NCBI GenBank assembly: GCA_003599415.1 | Contig: QZKB01000112.1 | Location: forward strand, 1-64,000 | Direction of reading: 5' to 3' | Origin: Ignavibacteriales bacterium | GTDB lineage: Bacteria; Bacteroidota; Ignavibacteria; Ignavibacteriales; SURF-24 | Length of the DNA stretch: 64,000 nt | Shown: positions 27,208 through 35,442 of the stretch, piece by piece | Layout: the number at the start of each line of letters is the position of its first letter | How positions within the stretch are numbered: the stretch's first letter is position 1 | Notes under the pieces: generated by a model | Seen by the model: only the letters and a program-made list of their open reading frames with translations | The model's database searches: none | Told to the model about the DNA's origin: nothing | Program-made: the position numbers and the translations under genes

Positions 27208-27954
27208 TTATATAACAACTTCACCTGTAGCAAGATTTATTGTAAAAGTCTTGCTATTTATCTTTAATGAAGCCATTGAATTTCCGAGGTAACTCAGTTC
27301 ACCGGTAAAATTAAATTCTTTTCCTGTACTTGTTTTTCCGGCAAATGTAATCCTTATTGCCCCACTCATAATTTTCCTTGTCAGTTTCTCCACTTCAATG
27401 GAATCTAAAACAGCATTAAGAGTTGATGTAAATGATACTTTATTTCTAACCTTTGACGACGTATTACCTTTTCTGGTATAAGAACCTTCAATAAGGTAAT
27501 TAGCTTTAAGATCAATAATATGATTTACATATATAACTGCATCAGAAGTATCAACCGAGGTCACTTTCGTCCCGTTAAAGTTTCCTTTTATTGTAAAATT
27601 AAAAATTAATTTGTTACCCAGATTTGTAAAATCCCAACCATACGAAATAGTATAATAGTAGCTGTAATGCTCACCTGATTTTTGTTTTACAATTACAGTA
27701 TCAAACAGAAAAGTTTTCGATGCTTTTGGAAGCTTTGAGCCTACGGCAGCATAAGTAGATTCATTTATTTGCGAGGAGAGTCCGTTAGCAGAACTGCTCT
27801 CGCTAAAGCAGGCAGCAAAATAATCAGCAGCATCTTCTTCTGTCATTGACAGATTATTTGCTGTAGGATTGCTCTCTTCTTTTGAGCATCCGGAATGAAT
27901 AAAAATACTTGTAAAGCAAAGTAAGATGAGTAGGATAAAGAAATTACGTTCCAT
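27208..27954 (-). CDS. Lipoprotein of unknown function
   Basis: A lipoprotein signal ends in FIHSGC (Cys 23 from the chosen start), followed by a Ser/Asn-rich stretch and a beta-rich domain of about 170 residues with alternating hydrophobic strands ('YSYYYTISYGWDF', 'LIFNFTIKGNFNG', 'KEFNFTGELSYLG'). No family is recognised. The frame extends to a GTG at 27963, but AAAGGTG lies seven bases before the ATG at 27954, which is the likelier start. It is a single gene between its own terminator and a T9SS cargo gene. Confidence 0.75.
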   Translation of the reverse strand: MERNFFILLILLCFTSIFIHSGCSKEESNPTANNLSMTEEDAADYFAACFSESSSANGLSSQINESTYAAVGSKLPKASKTFLFDTVIVKQKSGEHYSYYYTISYGWDFTNLGNKLIFNFTIKGNFNGTKVTSVDTSDAVIYVNHIIDLKANYLIEGSYTRKGNTSSKVRNKVSFTSTLNAVLDSIEVEKLTRKIMSGAIRITFAGKTSTGKEFNFTGELSYLGNSMASLKINSKTFTINLATGEVVI

Positions 27955-28071
27955 ATCAGTCACCTTTTATTTCTTACTTATTTAGGTTTTTATTTGTTGA
28001 AAAGGACTTTATAAATATAAGACTTTACAAAGATAATTGGAGTCCGGTTAAAACAATTGAGTATAAAACAC

Positions 28072-29250
28072 TTACTTAAGTAAAAGCATTTCCCTTGTTT
28101 GAATAAAATGCCCGGCTTGTAATCTATAATAATAAATTCCGCTTGGCAGATTGCTGCCCTCGCTGGTGGTAGAAAATTCAACATCATATGTCCCGGCAGA
28201 TAATTCTTTGTTTATTAAGGTAATTATTTCTTTGCCGAGAATATTGTATATTCGTAGAGACGTCATATATGACGTCTCTACATTTGGTAATGTAAATTTT
28301 ATTGTTGTGGTTGGATTAAAAGGATTCGGATAATTCTGTTCAAGCTTAAAGACGAGCGGAGTCGAAGTATCATTTTCAACTTCAGTAACAGGAAAGATTT
28401 TGTTAATCGTAAAATCAACCCAGAATAAACCTGCACAATTTATTACGCTCTGGATCAACTTATCCCCGATTGTCTTTACAGGATCATTCAATTTACTCCA
28501 CCAAACTTCATCTGCTTTATATCCAAATTGAAATGCAACCTTGTTCTTTGAGAAACTTTGCCCCCACGATTTAAACTCACTTACCATTGCATTAAAAGGA
28601 TTTGATGAAAAATTAAAATCCTGGCTGTCATCCACAAATAAAATGTTTCCCCTGTAAGTTGCGGGCATCCAGCTTTGACTGTAATGCTTTAAGAAAAGAG
28701 TATAGGTAGAATCAAATGATTTAACTTTCTTTTCCCATCTTTCGGCTTCAGCATTGGTAACTTTCCTGCCGCCGTTATAGGATTGAGCGTCAAGCCATTC
28801 AACATCAACACCAAAACCGACAATACATTGATGATACCCGTACCTTGACAATGCAATATGAATAAGAGTATCAACGCTTGCTGCGCCCGGCTCCACCTGA
28901 AGCCAGACTTTGATACCTTCCTCATCAAATTTAGAAAGGTATTGTTCATTCTGATCTGAGCTAATAAAACTAACGTGAGATATGCTTAAACCATTCGATG
29001 GAAAATTAAACTGAGTATTTCCATTGTCTATGTATAAACTGATAATCCAGATACCTGCCGGTGAAAAATCCTGAAATTTTGAGGCGATGGAATTACCTAC
29101 ATTCGTCCAGTAATCTGCATTTGGAAATTGATTGTTGGGATAACTTTGCAATATTCTTGAAGCGCGGAAACCCGCAGCTTTAAAATCTGTAGTTTGCGCA
29201 AATGAAGTTGAAAGCAGAACAAAGGAAATAATAACTAATTGTTTTTTCAT
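28072..29250 (-). CDS. Secreted TIM-barrel-like protein with T9SS sorting domain
   Basis: A signal peptide (about 1-18) is followed by a domain of about 270 residues with repeating beta-alpha character ('GIWIISLYIDNG', 'GIKVWLQVEPGAAS', 'IVGFGVDVEWLDA', 'VAFQFGYKADEVWW'). The strand-end Glu and Asp residues suggest a glycosidase-like barrel, but I cannot name a family. From about residue 300 it has a type A sorting domain (LEQNYPNPFNPTTTI ... MLLLK). A 28-bp perfect palindrome (28254-28281) lies in frame within that domain and encodes nine residues. The start overlaps the GH9 stop (ATGA), so the two are co-translated and may act on the same polysaccharide. Confidence 0.82.
   Translation of the reverse strand: MKKQLVIISFVLLSTSFAQTTDFKAAGFRASRILQSYPNNQFPNADYWTNVGNSIASKFQDFSPAGIWIISLYIDNGNTQFNFPSNGLSISHVSFISSDQNEQYLSKFDEEGIKVWLQVEPGAASVDTLIHIALSRYGYHQCIVGFGVDVEWLDAQSYNGGRKVTNAEAERWEKKVKSFDSTYTLFLKHYSQSWMPATYRGNILFVDDSQDFNFSSNPFNAMVSEFKSWGQSFSKNKVAFQFGYKADEVWWSKLNDPVKTIGDKLIQSVINCAGLFWVDFTINKIFPVTEVENDTSTPLVFKLEQNYPNPFNPTTTIKFTLPNVETSYMTSLRIYNILGKEIITLINKELSAGTYDVEFSTTSEGSNLPSGIYYYRLQAGHFIQTREMLLLK
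28254..28281. repeat. 28-bp perfect palindrome inside a coding sequence
   Basis: Positions 28254-28281 read the same on both strands, beginning GTAGAGACGTCATA and ending TATGACGTCTCTAC. It encodes VETSYMTSL in the sorting domain of the T9SS cargo gene, in frame. Related GTAGAGACG...CGTCTCTAC palindromes are known as dispersed repeats in some Bacteroidetes and cyanobacteria. No second copy is visible in this window. Confidence 0.9.
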
Positions 29251-31013
29251 TTCTTTCCTTCAGCTTCCATTGCCGATAAATAATAAATCAATCCTGCTGT
29301 TCCATCCATTGTCGGTTCATTTGTCGAATAATCACCATAGTCGTCATGATAAACAATAAAGCTTGACTGAAAGTCTTTATACTCATCATCACTGTGCAGA
29401 GTTAAACCGATTAGCTTATTGTAAATTGTTGTATACACAGGGCCATCAACCAAACCGCCTGGAATCTGGTACCGGTTATTCAATGTAAATCCTGAATGCG
29501 TATCCAAGGGAGAATCTCCATTTGCAGGTAAACCTACAATCATACTTGTACCCCAAGGATTGCAACCGAACAGCCAATCACATAGCGCTGCTTCCATTTC
29601 TATAAAAGTTTTATCATCGGTTAATTCGTTATATAAATCAGCCTGGGTAATTGCGGCAGAGATTAAATTATTTGAGCACCAGATAAACGGAATACCGATT
29701 AGGAAAGGATTACTCTTTCCACGATTCTGAATTTTTTCCAGGCCTTTCTTTAAGTTAGCAGTAAACTCTTTCGCGTTATCTTTCTTTTCATTCGCAATTA
29801 TGTAATGACCAAGATTTAAAAACGGGTACCACTGGTAATGTCTTGCAGTATCCTTTCCCATCCATGGAGTTACAGTTTCATCCTTTCCATAAATAACTGC
29901 ATCGGTTAAATATTTTTTCTTTCCTGTTATTTTGAAAAGCTGGGCAGCTGCTAATTCCATATCATCAACATAATTATCTTCTTCATAAAAATACGGACCT
30001 TTGCATGGAGCAGTCTGGCAAACACCCGGATTTTTTCTTCCATACTCATAAGCTTCAATTGCTTTTTTATTAAGAAGCTTTGAAAACTCAGGATAAAAAC
30101 CTTTTAATAAATCAGAACCAAGAGCAAATGATGAAGCAAATTTTCCGGCAATAGATGCAATGCCTGTGGCCCTGTTCTTATATTTGAATACTCCCTGCGG
30201 TTTGCCAGTGCAATAATAAACCGGTCTGCCAAGTCCCGGACCTTTCCCGTAATCAATTTTATCAACTGTTGGAAGATCGTAAAGAGCATGATCCCTGTCG
30301 TCTGCAATCTGATTAAACATCATTTCGTTTCCGGGATTCATTCTTACAAGCCAATCCAAACCCCATTTAGCCTCATCAAGAATATCAGGCATTCCATTCG
30401 GGCCTTCATTTCCGTATGCATCAAATAAATCTCCAAATGATTCCGGATTCTGCTGATAAGCAAATAACATCTGAAATGTTGCTGTAGCTGAAGTAGTAAC
30501 ATATTGCAAATAATCAGAAGCGTCATGCCATCCGCCTCTTACATCAATAAAAGTTGAATCGAGTGTGGGATGATAAATAATAAATCCATCATGAGTGTGG
30601 CAGGAATCTTTTAAAAATGGATTATAACCGCATCGCTGCTGGCGCATATAGTTGAGAAGAAAATCTGCCGTTCCTTTGTAAACATCCTTTGCAATTTTAA
30701 ATACAGGAGACTTATCACGTTCAATTTTAATATAGTATTCACCTTCTTCTTCAAGCGCAGAAAAATCCAGCCGGTAACCTTTTTCAAAAGCTGCAAATTT
30801 ACCATAAGCTTTAATTTCGCTTGAACTAAAAACTATCTGGTTTGTTTTTGCATTACAAACCTGGAATGTAACAGCTTCATAATCATCTTTAGTTAAAAGT
30901 ACGGCTACTTTAATTGATTTTGGCAGATAACCAAGTTGGTTCACTCGAATCCATCTTTGCTGAGGAAACATTAATGTTGAAAGTAAAATTGAGACAAATA
31001 AAATCTTTTTCAT
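29247..31013 (-). CDS. Secreted GH9 glycoside hydrolase (cellulase-like)
   Basis: A signal peptide (about 1-18) leads to an N-terminal immunoglobulin-like domain of the CelD_N type (about 20-108, 'RWIRVNQLGYLPKSIKVAVLL') and a GH9 (alpha/alpha)6 barrel. Catalytic features are GGWHDASDY with D164 and D167 as base candidates, and the acid in STNEPTMDGTAGL (E566). The family cleaves beta-1,4-glucans with inversion, and some members are exo-glucosaminidases, so cellulose need not be the substrate. It has no sorting domain. It overlaps the following T9SS-cargo gene by four bases. Confidence 0.92.
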   Translation of the reverse strand: MKKILFVSILLSTLMFPQQRWIRVNQLGYLPKSIKVAVLLTKDDYEAVTFQVCNAKTNQIVFSSSEIKAYGKFAAFEKGYRLDFSALEEEGEYYIKIERDKSPVFKIAKDVYKGTADFLLNYMRQQRCGYNPFLKDSCHTHDGFIIYHPTLDSTFIDVRGGWHDASDYLQYVTTSATATFQMLFAYQQNPESFGDLFDAYGNEGPNGMPDILDEAKWGLDWLVRMNPGNEMMFNQIADDRDHALYDLPTVDKIDYGKGPGLGRPVYYCTGKPQGVFKYKNRATGIASIAGKFASSFALGSDLLKGFYPEFSKLLNKKAIEAYEYGRKNPGVCQTAPCKGPYFYEEDNYVDDMELAAAQLFKITGKKKYLTDAVIYGKDETVTPWMGKDTARHYQWYPFLNLGHYIIANEKKDNAKEFTANLKKGLEKIQNRGKSNPFLIGIPFIWCSNNLISAAITQADLYNELTDDKTFIEMEAALCDWLFGCNPWGTSMIVGLPANGDSPLDTHSGFTLNNRYQIPGGLVDGPVYTTIYNKLIGLTLHSDDEYKDFQSSFIVYHDDYGDYSTNEPTMDGTAGLIYYLSAMEAEGKK

Positions 31014-31105
31014 TTTATACCTTTTTAGGCTTAATAAGAATTGTTCTTAATATAATGAATTCAGGAATGTTTGCTGAGAGAATATTTTATAAAAATTTTT
31101 GTGAA

Positions 31106-31426
31106 CTAAAAGTGAACTGCCAGCCAGACTGTTTTGCTGTGTTTGTCGGTTGATTCAACCCTGTGCCTGCAATGTGCGGGAATAAAAATATAATCACCGG
31201 GATAAAGAGAGCTAAGCTGTTCTTCATTTTCAAATTTAATTACTGCGGAACCGCTCAAAAGAATTACCCATTCATCTTTTTCCTGGTCGTACCAGTATCC
31301 TTCCGGTGATGACTGACCGGAAGAAACTATTCTTTCTATTCTAACATCCTTCTTTTCAATTAATGAATCAAAAACTTCTTCATTACCTTTATCGGGAATA
31401 TTGGAAAAGAGATTACTTACATTCAT
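31106..31426 (-). CDS. Small cupin-domain protein
   Basis: The 106-residue protein is one cupin barrel: 'SSPEGYWYDQEKDEWVILLSGSAVIKFENE' corresponds to motif 1, and 'LYPGDYIFIPAHCRHRVEST' to motif 2. The histidines of motif 1 are largely replaced (YWYDQEKDEW), so the metal site may be incomplete. The substrate is unknown. It lies 14 bases downstream of a GNAT acetyltransferase gene and is probably co-transcribed. Confidence 0.82.
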   Translation of the reverse strand: MNVSNLFSNIPDKGNEEVFDSLIEKKDVRIERIVSSGQSSPEGYWYDQEKDEWVILLSGSAVIKFENEEQLSSLYPGDYIFIPAHCRHRVESTDKHSKTVWLAVHF

Positions 31427-31440
31427 CTATATTTCCTCCT

Positions 31441-31989
31441 TCACTTTAGAATATCACCAGGAATAAGCGAGAATAAAACCGCATCGAGAATTTTATCTTG
31501 AATTAGAAGCCTGTTTCTAAGAATGGCTTCCCGTGTAGCCCCGGCTTTTTCTGCTACTCTTATACTTGCATAATTTTCTGTAGCGGCAATTATTTCTATC
31601 CGATTCAATTTTAATTCTTCAAAACCAAATCTTGCACACATCTTTGTAGCTGCAGTTGCAATTCCTTTACCTGTATATCCGGTTCTTATCCAGTAACCAA
31701 GGTTCCCCATTTTATGTTCTTTAACCAATTGATTTATTCCAACTCCACCAATTAATTTTTCTGTAGAATTTTCAAGAATAAAGAAGCTGAACTCATTACC
31801 GTAATCCCAGGCATCCATCTGCATGGAAATCCAATCGATTGATTCCTGCTTTGAATAATTAGGATGACACCAGGGAAGCCATAGAGACACTTCATCAATA
31901 GATTCTCTTACTGCTTCATAAAGTGCATCCGTATCCTCAATGAAATATCTTCTTATTGTAATCAGGCCGTTGGAAATTTCACTTTTCAT
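31441..31989 (-). CDS. GNAT acetyltransferase, RimJ/RimL-like
   Basis: The 182-residue protein shows the pattern of RimJ/L-type N-acetyltransferases: 'ITIRRYFIEDTDALYEAVRES', 'IGGVGINQL', the acetyl-CoA loop 'GYWIRTGYTGKGIATAA' and 'IEIIAATENYASIRVAEKAGATREAILRN'. Members acetylate ribosomal proteins or small amines. The substrate is not predictable here. It is followed closely by the cupin gene. Confidence 0.87.
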   Translation of the reverse strand: MKSEISNGLITIRRYFIEDTDALYEAVRESIDEVSLWLPWCHPNYSKQESIDWISMQMDAWDYGNEFSFFILENSTEKLIGGVGINQLVKEHKMGNLGYWIRTGYTGKGIATAATKMCARFGFEELKLNRIEIIAATENYASIRVAEKAGATREAILRNRLLIQDKILDAVLFSLIPGDILK

Positions 31990-32032
31990 ATATTCCTTAT
32001 AGATTAAAATTTATACCTGAAAATATTCATCA

Positions 32033-32665
32033 TTAATAGTCAGCGTATAAACCGCCGTTTGAAGACATCCAACCGGAAATTTTATTTAATGCTTCTTTAA
32101 TATTATTACCTGAAATGTCTACTTTTAATTTTGGTAAGATTGACGCATCAAAAAGTTTTTCCAGTATTTCCTGTTCTTTTACAAAAATATTCAGATCGTT
32201 ATACTGACCCGGATTGCCGGAAACCTTAAGTCTTTCATTTCTTGCTTCATAGAAAGAAGAAGCCGAACGATGGCAGAATACTAAATGAAACCCGATTGCA
32301 GCAAGCTTATCCTCCAGCCATCTGAAATCATAATCTTTCCCATAAGTTAAATACTGATACATCCTCGTGGAAATATGAAAACGATCAACAATCCATGAAT
32401 AATACTTAAGCTGCTCAAACAATGTTATCCACGTGTTATATGTTGCCATTGCGAGTTTTTCTTCATGTGGTTCAAAATTTATTAGTCCTCTTCCCCAGGG
32501 AAAATTTGTAAATGCACACCATTCACCGGAAACTATCGGAGAATGATACCGGTACTTTCTTGGACCGACAATTCTTGGATCCTCGTTCAGACCGAATGCA
32601 ATTTCTGTTTTGAAGGTTAGTCTTGTACCTTCCAGAATTATTTTTGGACAAAGTTTTTTTGACAT
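32033..32665 (-). CDS. Thymidylate-kinase-like P-loop protein with degenerate Walker A
   Basis: The 210-residue protein begins with a beta strand and a loop, KIILEGTRLTFKT, at the position of a P-loop. The Walker A consensus GxxxxGK[ST] is spoiled because F18 replaces the last glycine. 'IVDRFHISTRMYQ' (92-104) resembles the DR(Y/F)..S.. segment of thymidylate and deoxynucleoside kinases, and 'SFYEARNERLK' resembles their LID-proximal region. It may be a catalytically changed relative or bind another nucleotide. There is no obvious operon partner; the GNAT gene follows after 43 bases. The family assignment is tentative. Confidence 0.6.
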   Translation of the reverse strand: MSKKLCPKIILEGTRLTFKTEIAFGLNEDPRIVGPRKYRYHSPIVSGEWCAFTNFPWGRGLINFEPHEEKLAMATYNTWITLFEQLKYYSWIVDRFHISTRMYQYLTYGKDYDFRWLEDKLAAIGFHLVFCHRSASSFYEARNERLKVSGNPGQYNDLNIFVKEQEILEKLFDASILPKLKVDISGNNIKEALNKISGWMSSNGGLYADY

Positions 32666-32790
32666 AAAAAATATTTATAACATTGAAAAATTTACTGCCG
32701 ATCTGATGATTGACCATTGATTGCAGTTGTTCAGCACAAGATTATTTTAATCTCATCAAATCAAAAGGAAGTCATATTAAATGAAATGAT

Positions 32791-33255
32791 CTAACTCAAT
32801 GCAATTTGCACAACTTTTGGCTGAACCATTTTCTCAAAATCCTTAAAGGCAAGTTTTATTACTTCCGTATGAGTACCTGCGTTAAAAGCAATTTCTTCAT
32901 ACTTTGTTAATGGTTCAGCAACAAACACATCCATATCATATAAATTTCCAAAAGGCGGCATAGCGCCTACTTCACAGCCGGGGAAAAGATTTTCAAATTC
33001 TTTTTCATCTGCAAGCTCAACAAATTCTGCCCCGGTTATTTCTTTCATTTTATCAATGTCGATTAAGAATTTTGCGGGAACAACAGCCATCGTTAATTTC
33101 TTATCTATTTTAACAATTACGGTTTTGGCAAAACTCTTACCGGGTATATGGACAGATTGAGCAATTTCCTGAGAAGTAAAGGCCGGAGAATGCTTAATAC
33201 TAACGTACTTTATTCTATTCTTATCTAAGAATTCCTTTAGTTTCTTAGCAGGCAT
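32791..33255 (-). CDS. YbaK/EbsC-type aminoacyl-tRNA deacylase
   Basis: The 154-residue protein matches the YbaK/ProX editing family: 'LKEFLDKNRIKYVSIKHSPAFTSQEIA', then 'GKSFAKTVIVKID' with the conserved catalytic-region lysine, and 'GCEVGAMPPFGN'. Family members hydrolyse mischarged tRNAs (for example Ala- or Cys-tRNA-Pro) in the cytoplasm. Specificity cannot be read from this sequence. It is a stand-alone gene. Confidence 0.88.
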   Translation of the reverse strand: MPAKKLKEFLDKNRIKYVSIKHSPAFTSQEIAQSVHIPGKSFAKTVIVKIDKKLTMAVVPAKFLIDIDKMKEITGAEFVELADEKEFENLFPGCEVGAMPPFGNLYDMDVFVAEPLTKYEEIAFNAGTHTEVIKLAFKDFEKMVQPKVVQIALS

Positions 33256-33417
33256 AAATCCTCCTTATCTGGTTGATTTTCAATTACAAACTACATTTCC
33301 AATTAGAAAAAAACAAGTCCTTGCCCATGGCAGTTTTCAAAACTTTTATCCTTGATAAAATATATTTCTGTCGCTAAATTTAACCGGCAAAATTTATAAA
33401 TCTTAAAGGAGTTCTAC

Positions 33418-33651
33418 ATGAGGAAAATTGTTGTAACTGCAGTTCTTGCTTTTGCGTTTTTATTTACAAGCACTTCTGTTTTTGCACAGGATAAACCGGT
33501 AAAGAAAGAAGTTAAAAAAGAAACAACCCGGGTTGTTGAAAAGAAAGATAAAAAGATTAAGAAATCCCATTGCACATCAACTGAAGAAAAGAAAGCATGT
33601 GGAGATAAAGAAAAAAGCTGTCAAAAGAGTTGCGAAGAAACCTGCAAATAG
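33418..33651 (+). CDS. Small secreted lysine- and cysteine-rich protein
   Basis: The 77-residue protein has a clear signal peptide (about 1-23, ending VFAQ), a Lys/Glu-rich stretch (24-50), and a C-terminal segment with cysteines 52, 61, 68, 72 and 76 (spacing 8-6-3-3). A good ribosome site (AAAGGAG) and a strong terminator mark it as a real gene. The cysteine cluster with H51 suggests metal binding or disulfide formation in the periplasm. I recognise no family. Confidence 0.8.
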   Translation: MRKIVVTAVLAFAFLFTSTSVFAQDKPVKKEVKKETTRVVEKKDKKIKKSHCTSTEEKKACGDKEKSCQKSCEETCK

Positions 33652-33671
33652 TCTTTTCAGATTTTTGGAAA

Positions 33672-33697
33672 GGGAGAGTACAATACTCTCCTTTTTT
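33672..33697 (+). terminator. Terminator of the small Cys-rich protein gene
   Basis: GGAGAGTA (33673-33680) pairs with TACTCTCC (33684-33691) across a three-base loop, followed by seven T residues. Confidence 0.85.
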
Positions 33698-33729
33698 TGT
33701 TTTAAATAATATCATTCCGGAACATCTGG

Positions 33730-34221
33730 TTATAGCCGGGATAAATTTTCAATCCCCATCCTATCAAGTCTGAACACAGTCCAGTCATCCATTGGTTTCG
33801 CGCCAAGGTTTTTATAAAACTTTATTGATGGTTCATTCCAGTCAAGCACAGACCACTCAAAACGGCCGCAGTCTTTTTCGCTAGCTATCTTTGCAAGGTA
33901 TATAAGTACCTGCTTTCCTATTCCTTTTCCTCTTAATTCGGGTTTGACGTAAACATCTTCAAGGTACAAACCTGGCTTACCAATAAACGTTGAAAAGTTA
34001 TAAAAATAAATTGCAAAACCGGCAGGCTCGTCCTTATAAAATGCAAGCAATGATTTTGGTACCGCATCTTTACCAAACATAGTTTCGGTAAGTAAATTCT
34101 CATCGGCTGTAACAGCATCAGTAAGTTTTTCATAATCTGCCAGTTCCTTAATGAAGGACAGTATTAAACCGACGTCTTCTTTTTCCGCCGACCTTATAAC
34201 AATTCCATTTTTATTTTCCAA
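33730..34221 (-). CDS. GNAT acetyltransferase, SSAT-like
   Basis: The 163-residue protein shows 'IRSAEKEDVGLILSFIKELADYEK' at the start and the acetyl-CoA-binding 'LYLEDVYVKPELRGKGIGKQ', then 'FEWSVLDWNEPSIKFYKNLGAK'. These features match spermidine/diamine N-acetyltransferase-like proteins. It is probably cytoplasmic; an amine substrate is inferred. It starts one base after the methyltransferase stop and is the last gene of a three-gene minus-strand operon. Confidence 0.87.
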   Translation of the reverse strand: MENKNGIVIRSAEKEDVGLILSFIKELADYEKLTDAVTADENLLTETMFGKDAVPKSLLAFYKDEPAGFAIYFYNFSTFIGKPGLYLEDVYVKPELRGKGIGKQVLIYLAKIASEKDCGRFEWSVLDWNEPSIKFYKNLGAKPMDDWTVFRLDRMGIENLSRL

Positions 34222-34222
34222 T

Positions 34223-35434
34223 TTATATCTCCGGTTTTTTACAGTGAATAAAAATCAAATCATTTACGGAATTCTTTGTGAAGAATAAATAATCTTTTCC
34301 TCCATCTTTTAACTTAAGATTACTTCTGATTTCTTCGGGTGAATCCGGGAAATCTCTCCGTGCAATATTTGCAGATATAATTCCATTACTGCTTAAGTAC
34401 TCTTTCATTTTTCTTTTATTATATACTGATGAGAGAACTACTTGAAAGCTTCTACCCGGGAAAGCGGGAATAAACTCGTCTGCAGTTATATAATCGATAG
34501 AGTGGTTTATAAACCATAATTCATTTTGAGCGGCAACTTTTGGACTTAATCCGGTTTTTATTATTGCAGCGTCGGGTTCATAAAAGTATTGCCTCACTTC
34601 TTTAGAAATTTTCTTCTCAATAACATCTATTTCTGATGTAGAAAGGTGAAATGTTAAACTTCCTTCACCATCAAGTACAGCAGCTTCAATTGAAGTAACA
34701 CATAAACCTTCCTGTGCTGTGGTAAACAGAAGGATTTCTTTACATTCGCCATCTACAGATACAGCAACAAACCTGTTTAACAAGGGCAATTGTTCTTTTA
34801 CTTTTTTATAATCAAGCGCAGGAGAAGCTTTGATAAGTATATTTTGGGATTTCTGAAGATACAGATCTAAATTTGCAATAACATTCGGCCAGCAGTTTTC
34901 AAGGCCCACTAATCTTTTATTAGAATCTCTTCTTGAAGGGTCCACATAAATCCAGTTAAAGTATTTATCCGGATAACTTTTAAGAATTTCTGTTCCATCC
35001 TCTTCAAATGCTTCAATGTTATTTATGCCAAGTGTTTTAAAGTTACGCAGGAACAGTTCATACAAAAGACTATTCTCTTCGCAATAAAAAACTTTTTCAA
35101 ATTTACCGGCAAAATGAATAGAATCGATTCCCAATCCGCCTGTTAAATCGATTAAAATTTTACCGTTAATAATGCCGGCTTTAAATTTTGCGGTGGCTTC
35201 ACTACTGGCTTGTTCAAGCGACACAGATTCAAAAATAAAATCGGAATTAGAAAGAAGTGGTAATTTTCTTTTTGCCTTTTGATAGCATTTGATCTGCTCG
35301 GCAATAGCCCTGACCGGAAATTCTTTTTTTCTGTTATACCTTAACGCAAATTTTAAAGGGTCTTCCTCTCTATTATCCCGGATGATTTTTCTTACATCAG
35401 AATTATCAATCAGCTGGAGTTCTTTGAGATTCAT
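34223..35434 (-). CDS. PG_1098-like class I SAM-dependent methyltransferase
   Basis: The 403-residue protein has a helical N-terminal region, a Rossmann methyltransferase core with motif I ILIDLTGGLGID (about 93-104) and IYVDPSRRD (about 166-174), and a C-terminal THUMP-like/ferredoxin-like region. This layout matches the family of Porphyromonas PG_1098, which is of the type that modifies RNA. The exact substrate is unknown. It sits 8 bases after an acyl-ligase fusion gene and one base before the GNAT gene. Confidence 0.82.
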   Translation of the reverse strand: MNLKELQLIDNSDVRKIIRDNREEDPLKFALRYNRKKEFPVRAIAEQIKCYQKAKRKLPLLSNSDFIFESVSLEQASSEATAKFKAGIINGKILIDLTGGLGIDSIHFAGKFEKVFYCEENSLLYELFLRNFKTLGINNIEAFEEDGTEILKSYPDKYFNWIYVDPSRRDSNKRLVGLENCWPNVIANLDLYLQKSQNILIKASPALDYKKVKEQLPLLNRFVAVSVDGECKEILLFTTAQEGLCVTSIEAAVLDGEGSLTFHLSTSEIDVIEKKISKEVRQYFYEPDAAIIKTGLSPKVAAQNELWFINHSIDYITADEFIPAFPGRSFQVVLSSVYNKRKMKEYLSSNGIISANIARRDFPDSPEEIRSNLKLKDGGKDYLFFTKNSVNDLIFIHCKKPEI

Positions 35435-35442
35435 TTCGATAA

